Origin: Pogostemon cablin | Taxonomy: Eukaryota > Streptophyta > Magnoliopsida > Lamiales > Lamiaceae | Reading direction: 5' to 3' | DNA: 64,000 nt | NCBI GenBank assembly: GCA_023678885.1 | Contig: CM042982.1 | Coordinates: 10,850,001 to 10,914,000 of the forward strand | Part shown: positions 22,640 to 34,462 of the stretch, in pieces | How the letters are laid out: every line of letters starts with the position of its first letter | How positions within the stretch are numbered: position 1 is the first letter of the stretch | The notes under the pieces: model-generated | What the model was told of the DNA's origin: nothing | Database searches by the model: none | The model's input: the letters and a program-made list of their open reading frames with translations, nothing else | Position numbers and translations under genes: made by a program

Positions 22640-23010
22640 TTAACATAAATATTCTGAATATCATGGTAGATATATATTTCTGAATATCATGGTAGATATA
22701 TATTTCTGAACATAATTAAGGGTTTTACTCACATAAATCGTTGAACGGTGTGAGTGAGAGAAATTGATTATTAAATTCTGAACACAAATATCCTGAATAG
22801 CACATATATAAATTTTTGAACATAAATCAAAGTATATAAATTTCTAAACACAAGTTAATTAAATTTTTTTTGAACGTTGTGAGTAAGAGAAAATTGATTA
22901 TTAAATTCTGAACACAAATATCTTGAACACCGTATATATAAATTTCTGAACACAAATTGATTATTAAACTAAGAACATAAATATTTTAAACACTATATGA
23001 ATTTCTGAAT
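22640..23010. repeat. dispersed short repeats with 'TCTGAACACAAAT' motif
   Basis: A 30-bp unit (CTGAATATCATGGTAGATAT) is duplicated at 22651-22710. TTCTGAACACAAATATC and TTGATTATTAAA recur several times up to 23010. Function unknown. Confidence 0.5.
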
Positions 23011-23889
23011 ACAAGTATGGATAAGGTAGTAATATTGGGCTTTCAATCAATGCAAACTTCCACATATTTTTAAGGAGAGAATCGTGAGATGATTATTCTC
23101 TTTAATATTACATTAAATATCTATCACTTTTAAATTATTTTTTAACATAATTAAAATAAGGGTAAGTAGGATATTTTACTCATTACTAATGTATTAATTA
23201 ATAATATTTTAAATCTAATGAATCTATTAATAATTATGGTGTATAAATTGTACGTTAGAAATGGACCCAAAAAAGTATTATGTAAAATGTATAAACTTTG
23301 TTAAGTTTAATTAATTTTGTTCACATAATAAAAACTCCAAATATTTGATTCTTAAATTTTTAAAAATTATTTATTTATTTATTTTTTGTCCCACAACAAT
23401 TTGAACAACTAAAAAAAGAAAAAATATACCCTTAATTCATTATTCAAAATATACTTTAATTATATAAAAAAGCATTATTTTTAAATAATACTTTTAAATT
23501 TTATTTATTATTTAAAAATTATTTTATAAATTTTTATTATCTAATTTTTTCAAAGAATTTTTTTATCTTTAAAAGTTAATAATGTTAATAAATTATTTTT
23601 TCTTAAACACTATCATTTAAAATTTTCATGAAACTATAAGTGGATGGAGTATTATAATATGAAATTGATGGAGTATTATAATATGAAATTGATATTATAT
23701 TACCCAAGTCAAGTTCCAATAAAATTGCGAATCAATGTAAAGAGGGATGTTACATGATTCCAATTAATTATGGAGTTGGTTTTTAGTTTGTAAATATAAT
23801 TGTAATAATTTCTCGTTGAAGAAATGACTTATCAGTTTTAGACTGTGTCTAAGTATTCGATATTAGTATAATTTTATTTTTCTTATATT
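23011..23889. other. intergenic, no gene recognised
   Basis: Strongly AT-rich. A 20-bp duplication (GATGGAGTATTATAATATGA) lies near 23643-23690. No element ends or genes were recognised. Confidence 0.4.
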
Positions 23890-23895
23890 CTTACT

Positions 23896-23897
<2 letters not shown>

Positions 23898-23948
<51 letters not shown>
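23898..23948. repeat. (AT)n microsatellite
   Basis: About 25 uninterrupted AT dinucleotides. Confidence 0.95.
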
Positions 23949-23950
<2 letters not shown>

Positions 23951-23959
23951 CAAAGACTA

Positions 23960-24335
23960 GTATACAGTCTCCAATTGGTACAACCTCCTTCATTTCTCCT
24001 TTCTTTTTTTTTTAATTTTAATTGTTGCTGTACATTACTATTTTTTTTTAATTTTAGGGATATAATTATAACTTTACCCTTGTAGTTTAGGGTATAATTA
24101 TCCCTTAGGGTTTAGGGTTTATGATATAATTGTAATTTTACCCTTGTGGTTTATGGTATAATTATCCCCTAGGGTTTAGGGTATAATTGTAATTTTTCCC
24201 TTGTAGTTTAGGGTATAATTATCCCTTAGGGTTTAAGGTATAATAGTCATTTAAATAAAAAAAATTAAAAATAAAAAAAAATTAATGAAGGAGCAGAAAT
24301 TAATTAAGAAGAGTGAAGATCAAAATTGTACCAAT
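23960..24335. mobile_element. inverted-repeat element carrying three TTTAGGG-rich tandem units
   Basis: The left side TTGGTACAACCTCCTTCAT and right side ATGAAGGAGCAGAAATT .. TTGTACCAATT form interrupted inverted repeats. The centre (24059-24238) has three ~60-bp tandem units of the form TATAATTRTAAYTTT-ACCCTTGTRGTTTAGG-GTATAATTATCCCTTAGGG. The Arabidopsis-type telomere heptamer TTTAGGG occurs but is spaced out, not in an array, so this is not a telomere remnant. Confidence 0.5.
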
Positions 24336-24389
24336 TCAATTAGTATAATCGGTTGCACCCTAATCCCTCTATATATATATGTATATATA

Positions 24390-24447
24390 AACCATTTATA
24401 AAGATTAAATTCGATTCTAAAACCATTTATAAAGATTAAATTCGAAT
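24390..24447. repeat. short tandem duplication
   Basis: AACCATTTATAAAGATTAAA occurs twice, 24390 and 24421, in direct tandem. Confidence 0.7.
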
Positions 24448-24534
24448 TTAATAATTATAAATTGTTTTAGGGAGCAAGAGTAAGTTCGGAGTTGCATCTA
24501 CTTGAGTCGAGCTCACCGTAGTCACCTGGGTGGT

Positions 24535-24656
24535 CACACACCTGATCTGCCCCCGCGGGCCCCACGTCGTTTGTATAAAACACACCCCTCTCATTTCCTC
24601 ACTTACTCCTTTTGGTAAAAATAAATTCCGCTCCACTTTCCCCTTCCCAAACTCAG

Positions 24657-24688
<32 letters not shown>

Positions 24689-24700
24689 ATCATACTGGGT
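24535..24700 (+). promoter_or_regulatory. candidate SPL promoter and CT-rich leader
   Basis: A TATA box, TATAAAA, lies at 24574-24580. It is preceded by GC-rich sequence with GGGCCCCAC and an ACGT core (24550-24566). About 80-110 bp downstream is a (CT)n tract of about 26 bases (24661-24688), typical of plant 5' leaders. The next recognisable gene on this strand is the SBP-box gene, whose ATG is 1.8 kb away. A splice acceptor (TTTTTCAG, 26333-26340) just before that ATG suggests a long 5'-UTR intron. Transcription start is inferred. Confidence 0.5.
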
Positions 24701-26423
24701 GAGATGCAGTCCCCTTTCATGTCCTTCCTCGTTAAGGAAAATGTTTTCTCTCTCATCCCCTCTCTTATCTTTGTTCTCTTTCTTTAATTATGTGCTTAGG
24801 CTTAACTCTTCTGCTACTGTAATCATTGCTCGTAGCAAAGGGAAAACGATTTCCCTCTAGTAAAACAAGTGTTTGATGAAGTGTTCTGTAGGATAGGATG
24901 GGAAAACTGAGGAATTTCTCACCGGAGGAGGATTATTTGCTCTAAGTTGTCCTAAAATGTGTTTGAGAAGAATTTTGGAACTGTTTGAGTCCTTAGAAAT
25001 TGAGCTGAGGGGGAGAGAGATGCCTTTTCTCTCTCCTCTCGCTTCACCTCTTTGCTCCCACCCATTTTCTCTCTTGAAGTTTTTTTTATTTTTTATTTTT
25101 TTTTGGAGGTGTCTGAGGTGTTTCCACATCATTAGGATAGTCAATGCGACGTCGTGTTCTTTTATCTTCTCCACTTTTTCCTCGGGAGTAAGGAAAAAAG
25201 TTGCTTCTGGGGGAAGTGTTTTCTTCAACCTCCGGTTCTTAATATCTTCTGTAATTTTTGTACATTCGATTCTAAGAGTGTAAATTTCTAGCAGATGGTT
25301 ATAGATTCTTAGCAGCGTGCTATTGTTGGTGCAAATTTGGAAGAAGGGAGCTCGTCTTCTTATTTTTATTGAACCAACAGTTTTTAGTTCTGTTTGGAGC
25401 ATTATTGTTGATAGTGTTTATTCGTACATAGGCCATTTGTGAGATCTTTTTAACAAATTAAAAAATTTCAAGAAATTTATTAGATCTTTCTCCTTTTCTA
25501 TTCATGATTTTGTTCAGAGTTATTTCAACCATGGCCATTGCATTGCCATGTTTTTCTTGTGGCAGAAAACTAAGAGGGTGGAAATTACCAAGAAAAGGAA
25601 AAGGAAAGAGATAAGGAGAATTTTATTTGCAGTCCGAGAAGGGGGGGTTTACAGCAGGCAGTTAATAGTAAAATTTAGTTTTCTGAAGTGAATGGGTTGT
25701 AGAGAGAGAGAAATCTCGTACAACTTTTTCTCTGCACCGGCTCTCAGGGAAATAGTATGATAAATTTATTAACTATTGGAGTTGTAAGAGTAACTATAGT
25801 AATTTCTTCTTCATTTATTGTTGGAGTCCTTTTCTACCCTGCTTGGGAAGTCTTGGTTGGAAATTTGCCACTTATACAGGTCTAGAACAATTTGGTGCCA
25901 AAATCTTTGTTGAATTGGAATTTTGGTTGAAGTATTAGTCTTTGTTGCTTTGTTTTTATTATATGACAACGATTTAACTGACGTCTGAGCTCCTTTGTTG
26001 CATATTTCACTTTGTTTGTGGGGAGCTTTTGAACTTGGGGTGCTATAAAATCTTGATTAAACGTTGTCAAGAAGAATTTTGATTATTCGCTTGTATTTAT
26101 TATTTCTTGAAACAGGAAATTATAACTTTTTCATGGAGTGATATCTTAGTTTCTCATTTCTGAACGGTATATATGGAATTTCTTTGAAGTTTTCTTTAAA
26201 CGTAACCTTTTCCCATTATTTGGTCCTTCTACTGAACTTCTGCCTCAATAGTATTTTTGTGATGAGGAATTGCTTCTTCAATTTCTTTTATTCAGACTTC
26301 TAAGCATATATTTAACTGGTTTTGATTTTATATTTTTCAGTTACAGTGCCTAGTGCCTACTTTATGATGCATTCTGAGTTCTACAACAACTGAGAAAGTC
26401 CGTTTAACGAGCCTCTTTCTGAG
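24701..26423 (+). other. probable SPL 5' UTR with intron
   Basis: No convincing coding frame. The polypyrimidine-rich acceptor TTTTATATTTTTCAG ends at 26340, 83 bp before the SPL start codon. The matching donor is not certain. The open frames here are shadows in UTR or intron sequence. Confidence 0.45.
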
Positions 26424-28945
26424 ATGGATTGGAACGTGAAGTGGGATTGGGAAAGCTTTGCTACGTTTGGGTCTAAAGCAACTGATAGTTCCAAGAAACT
26501 ACAACTAGTGGATTGGACTATCGTTGATGATGGAGAAATTGATGCTGGATCCTTTAATCTCTCCACTGGTGGTGGGAACAGTGGCATCTCTGGGTCGGAT
26601 GGTGGGAATGTTTCGTCAGCTAAGAGCTCAATATCAGCTTCTGACTCTTCCCCCAAGGAAGGAATGCTAACCCCAGACTTCAGGCTTATGGCTTATGAAG
26701 AATTTTCTGGAAATAATAGCAAGGAAATGGATCTGAAAGAAACTAAGGTTTCAGGAACTTCTCCACCACTGGAGGCTTCTACTGGTTCTGTAGAACCATT
26801 TATTGGTCTCAAACTTGGAAAGCGAACATATTTTGAGAATAGCGGTGCTGGTGGCAACTTTAAGAGTGCATCTTGCTATGACATGCCTGCTCCATCCCCC
26901 ACGGCATTGAAGAAAACTAAATCCTTGGGCCCGAATGTTCACATACCACGCTGTGTAGTTGAGGATTGCAATGTTGATCTCTCAACGGCTAAAGAATATC
27001 ATCGGAAGCATAAAGTTTGTGATGTCCATTCCAAATTCCCAAAGGTTATAGTTGGTGGCCATGAACGCAGGTTTTGCCAACAGTGTAGCAGGTAGCTATA
27101 CAAGATCTATCATAGTTTAACCTTTTGGTATCTTATTATGCCTGTTTGAATATTGATCTCGCTTCCCTTCTCCCAAATTACTGCACATGGTTGCTTGTTT
27201 GGAAGATATTTTTAAATATGATACCCCTCTGCCTTTTCAAGGTTCCATAACTTGTCGGAGTTTGATGACAAAAAGCGCAGTTGTAGAAGAAGACTTTCTG
27301 ATCATAATGCACGACGCCGGAAGCCACAGCAGGAAGCTATTCAGTTTAACTCAACTAGACTTTCACCATCAACATATGGTATTGTATCCATTGTGTGCTT
27401 TATAATATTTCTTGCTAGATGCAAAATTTTCAAATTGGGATGTCATAAATATGATGATTGCTCCTTCCAGTTTATGAATGCATAGCATGCACGACTCGTC
27501 AAATTTCAGATGAATCTATCATATAGGTCTGTTCAATGAGATAGGATACATGCAAAGAATCTGTCCAATTGTTAAATTAATTTGACGAAATAGTCTAGTT
27601 GATTTATTGTGCTAAACTTAAGAATGTTTATATGTTTTTGTTCTTGTATTTTTGTCTAGAGCTAGTTCTGTTAAATAACCTAGGAGAGATGGAGCATTTG
27701 CATTAAGTTTCCATCAGAACACTCAGGTTGAGAGTGAATGGAAGACAAGAATGTTGGAGGAAATTGTAAAATTGGTGGCTTTCTGTATATAGTACGGTGC
27801 AGATACAGAGTCATTGTGATCATTTGTAATTCTTTTAGTTTCATCTTTCATTCACAGGAGGAAGACAACAAATGAGTTTTCTATTGAACAATGCCCCACA
27901 TATCCACTCTAGAAATCCGGCTAGTACCACTTGGGATAGCACATGCGGCTCCAAGTTCACCCTAACAAAAGGTTGTTCTTCGAAATTTAGTGGAGATGGA
28001 GGTGGTAGCGAGCAAATGCAAATTCCTGGAATCAAACTGCCTCATCTCATCAATGTGCAAGCTGAGACAGCCAAAGAATTTTTGGCATCCAAGAGCTCCA
28101 TACCAGAGGATTTAAATCCAGGTCAGTTTCCTATTTCAGAGCATAATATGTGATGCTCCAAGATGATATTTACAGCTTTCTGGAAATTTCTTTAGTGTAA
28201 GTTGCAACTTCCGAGATATGAGCTTAAATTTTTTTTTCTTGTTAAGTATTGTTTCATTTGCACTAGTATAGCAGTATGTAATTAACTTCGGTTTTTCTTG
28301 AATGGGAAATAGGAATTTCCTAGTGCTATTCATGTGCTCAGTCCAGTGGAAATAGGAATTTCCTTATTCTAGACACCCTTCTCTAAGTTTTAACTTGAGA
28401 ATATGGAGACGTGAGATTACCGGAGTCCAATAAAAATCCAACTTACATTTTCTTGCTTTTATATGTGAAGACAAAGATTCAATTCAAAAGAGCTTCAGGT
28501 TAAGGTGGTGGGATAACTTTGTTAGAAAATTTCGATTTCCAAGGTTGTCAAAGTGTGTCATCATTTGGAAATAAATACTATTGATAAATTAGAATTTTGA
28601 TCAGGCTTGATGATTGAATGTCCAGGTTCAAAGAGATCCCAATTTTGTTCCTCCCCTTTAGATGCAGCACCCGAATATCGTGCTCTCTCTCTTCTGTCAA
28701 CGAATTCATGGGCTGCATATGGACCAGAATCCGTGCCATTGAATCCAATGCTTGAAAACAGCACCTGCGTGGCGATGCATGGAATACCAGAAGGTGTGCC
28801 CGTCTCTTCTTCAGAAATCTGGATACCCGGACATCAATCTACTCATCCTTGCGTCCAACCGGCGGCAACGAACAGCAACTTCCAGGAAATCCAGCTGTTC
28901 ATAACACCCTATGAAGCCGAATCATATCCCAACATTTTGAATTGA
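26424..28945 (+). CDS. SPL: SBP-box transcription factor (SPL), miR156-regulated
   Basis: Four coding exons with GT..AG borders and consistent phase: 26424-27091, 27242-27378, 27858-28121 and 28605-28945, giving 469 codons plus stop. The N-terminus MDWNVKWDWESFATFG is typical of one SPL subgroup. The SBP domain runs from about residue 176 to 252, split by intron 1 at residue 223. It carries both zinc sites (C177 ... CDVHSK; RRFCQQCSRFH ... C237) and the bipartite nuclear signal KRSCRRRLSDHNARRRK. SPL proteins bind GTAC-core sites and control phase change, flowering and leaf or fruit traits. The miR156 site in exon 4 encodes ALSLLS. It resembles the SPL13/SPL16 type, but the subgroup is not certain. 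No lesion is seen. Confidence 0.94.
28680..28699 (+). promoter_or_regulatory. miR156/157 target site
   Basis: GTGCTCTCTCTCTTCTGTCA in the last SPL exon pairs with miR156 with a single mismatch and encodes the conserved ALSLLS peptide. This is the standard arrangement for repression of SPL mRNAs in juvenile tissue. Confidence 0.95.
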
Positions 28946-29120
28946 TCTTCCAAGACATGAAAGAATATGTTATGGCACATTGTCCCTTTTGTAGTGTTTA
29001 AACTTGTAAAATTGGAGCTTGTCATCTGGCTAGCGATTAACCTGTAGTGCCTTTAGTTAATTTTGTTGTAATAAGGTTGAGACTCTGTTAAATTCTGATT
29101 AAATTACATCTATGTTTATC
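28946..29120 (+). terminator. SPL 3' UTR with candidate polyadenylation signals
   Basis: TTGTAATAAGG (about 29067) and ATTAAAT (about 29098) are AATAAA-like elements 120-155 bp after the stop, within T-rich sequence. The exact cleavage site is unknown. Confidence 0.4.
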
Positions 29121-29779
29121 TGCACGCCAAGTTTTCTAATATTTTAAAACGAATTCTTTTACTTGTGTAATTGCATGATTGTAGGGTGACAACTTTCAAA
29201 CATGTTCAAAATAATCTAGAAATTGATAACCTAAATATTATAGACACGGTGGTTATTAAAGTTCAAATGTATTAAAGCGAATACGAGTATATAATTTAAA
29301 TCTATAACTATTCATTGATTGACATCACATTAAAATTTCTTTAAGTTACTTGTCATAATGTAATCTGCCTCCATATTAATACCTGTTCTATTTGTTTGCA
29401 TTATTACTGTAGGATAAATTTGTAATTAAAATTTACTTTTTAAGTTTAAAAATCAATTTGACATGGTTTAATATGGAGCGGACAACAAAGTGTGAAATTT
29501 GATGTGGTAACTCCTTATTTTTCGTTAACAGACTTAAAAAAAGAATAAAACCTCATAAGTGCAATTCGTGTAAACTTCTTTCTTTCATTCATTTTTTTTC
29601 ATACAAATTTTATTGTTTTAAAAAAAATTGCATGTATAGTGTTTTTATGATCCAAGATTTCAATTTTTTCTAAGTTTAAAAATATTTTCAACAAATCTCC
29701 TCAACTAGCTAAATATAATAGAAACTTTCAACTTGCAAAAGCAAAACCCACATATGGAATGCACATTTAAGGAAAATAT
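29121..29779. other. intergenic, no gene recognised
   Basis: AT-rich spacer between SPL and the convergent lipid-transfer gene. Nothing recognised. Confidence 0.4.
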
Positions 29780-29781
29780 TA

Positions 29782-30048
29782 CTCCCTCCGTCCCATAGAA
29801 GTTGGTATAATTTTTTTTGGGCACGCAGATTAAGGAGTATAATAATTTAATGTAAAGTGGAGTAAAGTGAAGTGAGAAAAATAATATTTAATGTGTAGTG
29901 GGTAGTTGTATTAAAGGTGATATGTGGGGCCCATGAGAATAGATTAATTGTTTTTTTGTGTGGGTCCATGTATTAAAAAGAAAATGTGTCAACTTTAATG
30001 GGACAAACCAAAAAGGAAAGTGTGTCAACTTCTATGGGACAGAGGGAG
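29782..30048. mobile_element. Stowaway MITE
   Basis: Well-kept inverted termini CTCCCTCCGTCCCATAGAAG and CTTCTATGGGACAGAGGGAG, flanked by TA on both sides (29780-29781, 30049-30050). 267 bp, non-coding. It lies about 100 bp downstream of the stop of the minus-strand LTP gene, so it may fall in its 3' UTR. Confidence 0.9.
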
Positions 30049-30152
30049 TAGTACTTAATTAGAAATCACTAACACAAATGCAAAGTAGAGTATGGTTTGA
30101 GCCATGAACTACTAAACAAATTACATGTTGTGAGGGAAAGAAGCCATTAATT

Positions 30153-33100
30153 CTAGATCGACACAGACCCTATGCGGAATGCGTGGAACAAGATTGCCAT
30201 CGCCACCGCTAGGTATCCTGGTTTGCGACAATGTCCGTTGCTAGGGGCGGTGGTGGACGACGCGCCAGGGGTGGCCACGGTGGTGGTAGCTGCCGTGACG
30301 TTGGCGTTTGTGAAGATAGAAGCGTCAGGGGAGTTAGGAGGCAAGTGCAGCAGCTCTGTTCATTGCAACCAATTTATAGTTTCTGTTATTCAATTATTCA
30401 ACCCCAAAGCATGCACGAGCAATATTTGATACGTCTAATTTAGATTCAAAATCAAAATTTTACACATTTTGTATTATTTAATTTTCTATAATGCATTAGT
30501 TTAATTACTGTTCTTTGTTTCTTTCCATGTTTTTTTAAATAATTACTCCCTCCGTCCCATTAAACTTGTGACTTTTTTTTAGCACGGAGATTAAGGAGTA
30601 TAATATTTTAATGTAAAGTGAAGTGAGAGAAATAATATTTAATGTGTAGTGCGTAGGTGTATCGTGTATTAGTGGTGTGTGTGGGCCAATGTGAATATGC
30701 TAATATTTTTTGTGTGGGTCCCATACAAGTTGAATTCTCTATTACACATTCCATGTTTCATTGGTGTTTCTCTATATAAAAAACTATACTCTACAAATGA
30801 CCATTAAACCCTTGGGGCATGTATTGAATTTTGACCTTTTATTATGACATGTGACAAGTATTTAATTTGTGTAACAGATGATGAAACACCATTGTATAAC
30901 AGATGATCCCATTTGGGGTCTCATATACTTTAAAATGAATGTAACAACTTCTATGAGACAACCCAAAAAGGAAAATGTCACAACTTCTGTGGGACGGAGG
31001 GAGTATAACTTTTTATCATAGATGTTACTCCATCACTTTGTATGAAAAATATAACACTTTTTATTTATTTATACAACAAATTGCTCATGAAATAATTTAC
31101 TGCATCAATATAATTTTTCACTAATTAGAGTAATCACTTTTTAGTAAAATATTATCACTTTTATCTATCTTACGAAAGTCTTCCAGTAATACGGTCTCAC
31201 ACAGTATTTGACATAACATGTGGAGAAACAAAACTGTCATTCATCGAATGTATTTGAGAATTAAATGTATTTGAGAATTTATTAAAATTTTATTATAGAG
31301 GTGCTACTGTACAATCGTGAATAATGCATTGAAAGGAATACTCTGTGGAATAAAGAGCTACTCTACTCAAAATAGTTAACTAACAACTATTTGTGTGAAA
31401 AGTAATTGTCTCTTATACTATAGGATTACTTTCATTATCCTAAAGAGTGATCTGGTTATACCATGGATTCTTCAGTTTCATGCTAGTTTTTGCGATTTTA
31501 GTATTATCTTTTTTTCTTTTTTTTTTTTAATTTGACTATTTAAAGATTACGTTATATATGGGTATATATATAGAAACCAAAATTTTCATAAAATTTGGAG
31601 AAATTAAGTTCTTTATAAACTCATCGTTGTGTAAGCAACAATAATATTTCATACTTGAATCTATTTTTCTAAATATAATCATAATTTAAATATCTTTTGA
31701 ACCTGCATTATTTGTTGATTTCTCTAATCTGAAAACCCTCCGCCTCTCCAACCCACCCCCCCACAAATTTTTAATATAATTATTAAATTTATAGTTAAAT
31801 GTTAAAAAAAAAAAAGATTCAATATAATTATAAAAATTTTTGTTAATTGTTAAAAAAAAGAAGTAAGTCTTGCGTGAAACCGTCCCACGTGAGGTCATTC
31901 TACACCTTTTAAATTAGTTATCACTTTCACTATAATATATTATCACTTTCGTTATAAAATAAATTATAAATTGTTCATAAAATAGCATTATCACTTTTAT
32001 TAATTAAGTATAACTTTTCATTATAAAAATTATCACTTTTTAGCCGTGTAACATAAGTCTTAACCAAAAAATAATTACTATACCCTAATAGTTAACATTA
32101 AACCCTACAATAAACTATAAATTATAAGAGTAAAATAGACTATGAATAGTATAATACATCATAAATTAAACTAAATGTTGAAATTATAATTATACTCTAA
32201 AATAGAATATGATGAACCACAAGGTTAAAATACACCATGAACTGATAGGGTGAATTTACAATTACTCCCTCCGTACCGCGTTAACATATACGCTTTTTAT
32301 TTTGGTTTGTCCCAAGTTAAGGTTTAAATTTTATTTTTTTTATTAAGTTGAGCCCACAAAAAACAATTAATTATTCCATATAGGGCCCTCACACAACACT
32401 AATACAACTACGTACCCACTTCACATTAAATATTATTTCTCTTACCTTGCTACAAATTAAAATATTATATCTTTTAATCAAAAAGCAAACGTAGGCGTTT
32501 ACGCAGGACAAAGGGAGCATATCGTAATAATTAATACTATTCCCTCTGTCTTACATACACTTTTTATTATTAGTAAAAATACACTATACATATCTTACAT
32601 ACTTTTTATACTTTATTCATTAATCTCAATAATTTTACTTACTTTTTTTTCTTTAAATTACTAACTTACTTCTATTTTTTTTTACATTGTATATATTATA
32701 AAAACAACCATTCTTAATTTATATACCGATGCAAATGAGTATAAATACCATGAACGAAAATAGTACTAAATATTAAACCTTAAAGATAAAATAAAACATA
32801 GTCACAATATAAAAAATGTACTGTAAATCACAATATTAGTGTTTATTTTATCTATAGTATTTTAGTTATAACTAACTCCAAATAAATGAAACATAATGGA
32901 ATTGGTCCCACTATGAAACCGGTACCATGAATCACGAGTTCATACTATAGGGTCAAAAGGAAAATCCCACATGGACACGACCTTTTTGTTAGTGTAGGCC
33001 CAACAAGTTAGGGTCACCCTAACATGGGCTTTTGCTTTCAATGTCATTTCGGTTATAATCTAATGCAACACTCAAATGATATCTATCTCCTTAAATATTT

Positions 33101-34433
33101 AACTTTTTCATAATTGTCTTGGATTAATAATATGAAATATGAGGGAAATAGAAAATGTGGTTGCACTAGACTATGCTCGAAAACTTTCCACATGTATATT
33201 CAATTGATAATAACAATATTTATAATGAGTTTAAAAATTGTGGGCTCCTTAAATTTTAAGGTTAGGTTCGAGTATGAGAGCAGATCTCCTATTATATCAT
33301 GTTATATTACATCTTTTATTTAAGTGGAGGAATGAAATGACATGTATATTATGTTATATTATATCTTTTATATATTTTTTTAACTTAAACTAAGGAATAT
33401 TATTATTTTATGTATAGCATGCATTTTTATTTTTTTTAAAAAAAAGTTAAATCTTAAAGGTGGACGTTCAAAACTAAGACCTTGCGTAAAGGGAGTGAGT
33501 ATTTTTTAATTTAAATTGTTGATGAATGACATTAAAATAAAAGATATAAAAACCATGCTATTTTAGGAAATTATAACTTCAAGGAGAATCGTTTGAGACT
33601 TTTTTTTTTCAAATTTAAATATTAAGGAGAATTTAATAAGAAATGTAATAAACAGAAGATCTAATGGTGAGAGTGTAGTCAATTACTGGAACATCAGCTC
33701 ATTTATGTATGTGACTGAGTCGTACACTACACTAACACTACATTAATTAACATCCAACCCTATTTTGCATAAATCATAAATATCTAGTTTTCAATAGAAT
33801 ATTAGATTTATAAAAATGTAGTTTTCAATCATTTAATCATGAGAAACTAAGAGTGCGTAGTAATACTGTGGTAGTGATATTAAGATTCTACAGTAGTATA
33901 AATTATTTTTATTATAAAAAATGCGAGTATAATATATAGATGGCTGGTATCAAAAATGGAAGTATAATTAGAGTAAGAAAGAAATAGCAGACGACAAGTA
34001 TACTTGCATGTAAAACAAAACCCACATTTAAACTATAACACCAAAATATAGGAAATTAACATAATAGGCAGAGTGATGGGCAGAAATACTTACTTGGGCA
34101 CTCACTGACGCTAGCGTTGACCATCTTACAAGCTGACGGCAACTGTAACAGACGCGCCTCCTGAATGCCCATGTCCTTAACGGTGCTGGTGCCGTTATGG
34201 ATCTGCTGTATGAAGAAACAGAGGCACGCCGGATTGTCCTGCTTCAGCTCCGTCACCGAATCGCAGCAGTCCTTGCTAGGCGCCGCCACCTTGGCCGTCG
34301 CGAACGGCAGGCACTGCGCCACCTTCTGGAACTCCGACGAGCACTTCGTCGCCAGCGAGTCGTCGGCCGCCTTCCCGAGGATGGCGAAGCAGAGGATCGC
34401 AGCCGAAAGCATGACGCTTGTTTTGGTGTCCAT
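30153..34433 (-). CDS. GPI-anchored non-specific lipid-transfer-like protein (LTPG type)
   Basis: Two exons: 34433-34094 and 30355-30153, joined across a 3738-bp intron (donor A|GTAAGT, acceptor AACAG|AG). This restores the family junction CPKLLHLPPNSPDASIF and gives 180 codons. The start at 34433 (MDTKTSVMLSAAILC) heads a signal peptide ending near GKA; an upstream ATG would add a non-signal extension. The eight-cysteine motif is complete: C-x9-C-x14-CC-x12-CxC-x29-C-x9-C. The tail has a Ser/Thr/Ala-rich segment and a hydrophobic end (YLAVAMAILFHAF), a GPI-attachment signal. The product should be secreted to the outer plasma membrane or wall and bind lipids, as in cuticle or xylogen-like proteins. 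The intron holds at least four MITEs. The subgroup (LTPG, YLS3-like) is inferred. Confidence 0.88.
30544..31005. mobile_element. Stowaway MITE enlarged by an internal insertion, in LTP intron
   Basis: Termini CTCCCTCCGTCCCATTAAAC and the right-hand GTGGGACGGAGGGAG, flanked by TA. It is about 200 bp longer than its relatives. The extra block at about 30725-30905 interrupts the family text 'GGGTCCCATA' and contains an inverted pair CATTGGTGTTTC / GAAACACCATTG, so a small second element probably sits inside. Confidence 0.8.
31010..31225. mobile_element. relic of the GTGTGAGACC MITE family, in LTP intron
   Basis: Several (T)TATCACTTTT motifs end at ATACGGTCTCACACAGTAT (31189-31207), matching the terminus of the 21764 element. 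The left end is eroded. Confidence 0.5.
31863..32063. mobile_element. GTGTGAGACC-family MITE, diverged, in LTP intron
   Basis: Left end AAGTCTTGCGTGAAACCGTC followed by CCACGTGAGG, then repeated TTATCACTTT motifs. The right end is degenerate near ACATAAGTCTT. Same family as 21764-22006. Confidence 0.6.
32266..32520. mobile_element. Stowaway-like MITE of the 3831 subfamily, in LTP intron
   Basis: Left end ACTCCCTCCGTACCGCG, right end GCAGGACAAAGGGAGCAT. Internal blocks (TTTGTCCCAAGTTAAGG, ACAATTAATTATTCCATAT) are shared with 3831-4045 and 5975-6185. Confidence 0.7.
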
Positions 34434-34462
34434 TGTTGTGTTGTGTTGTGTTGTGTTGTGAA
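34434..34462. repeat. (GTGTT)n simple repeat in LTP 5' UTR
   Basis: About five GTGTT units, which read (AACAC)n on the transcribed strand, immediately upstream of the LTP start codon. Confidence 0.9.

Noticed and set aside
24059..24238. Interstitial telomere
   Set aside because: TTTAGGG is not in uninterrupted head-to-tail array; it is part of ~60-bp units inside an inverted-repeat element.
24857..25402. 181-codon minus-strand open frame
   Set aside because: It lies antisense to the SPL 5' UTR or intron, has no recognisable domain, and part of its length comes from pyrimidine-rich leader sequence.
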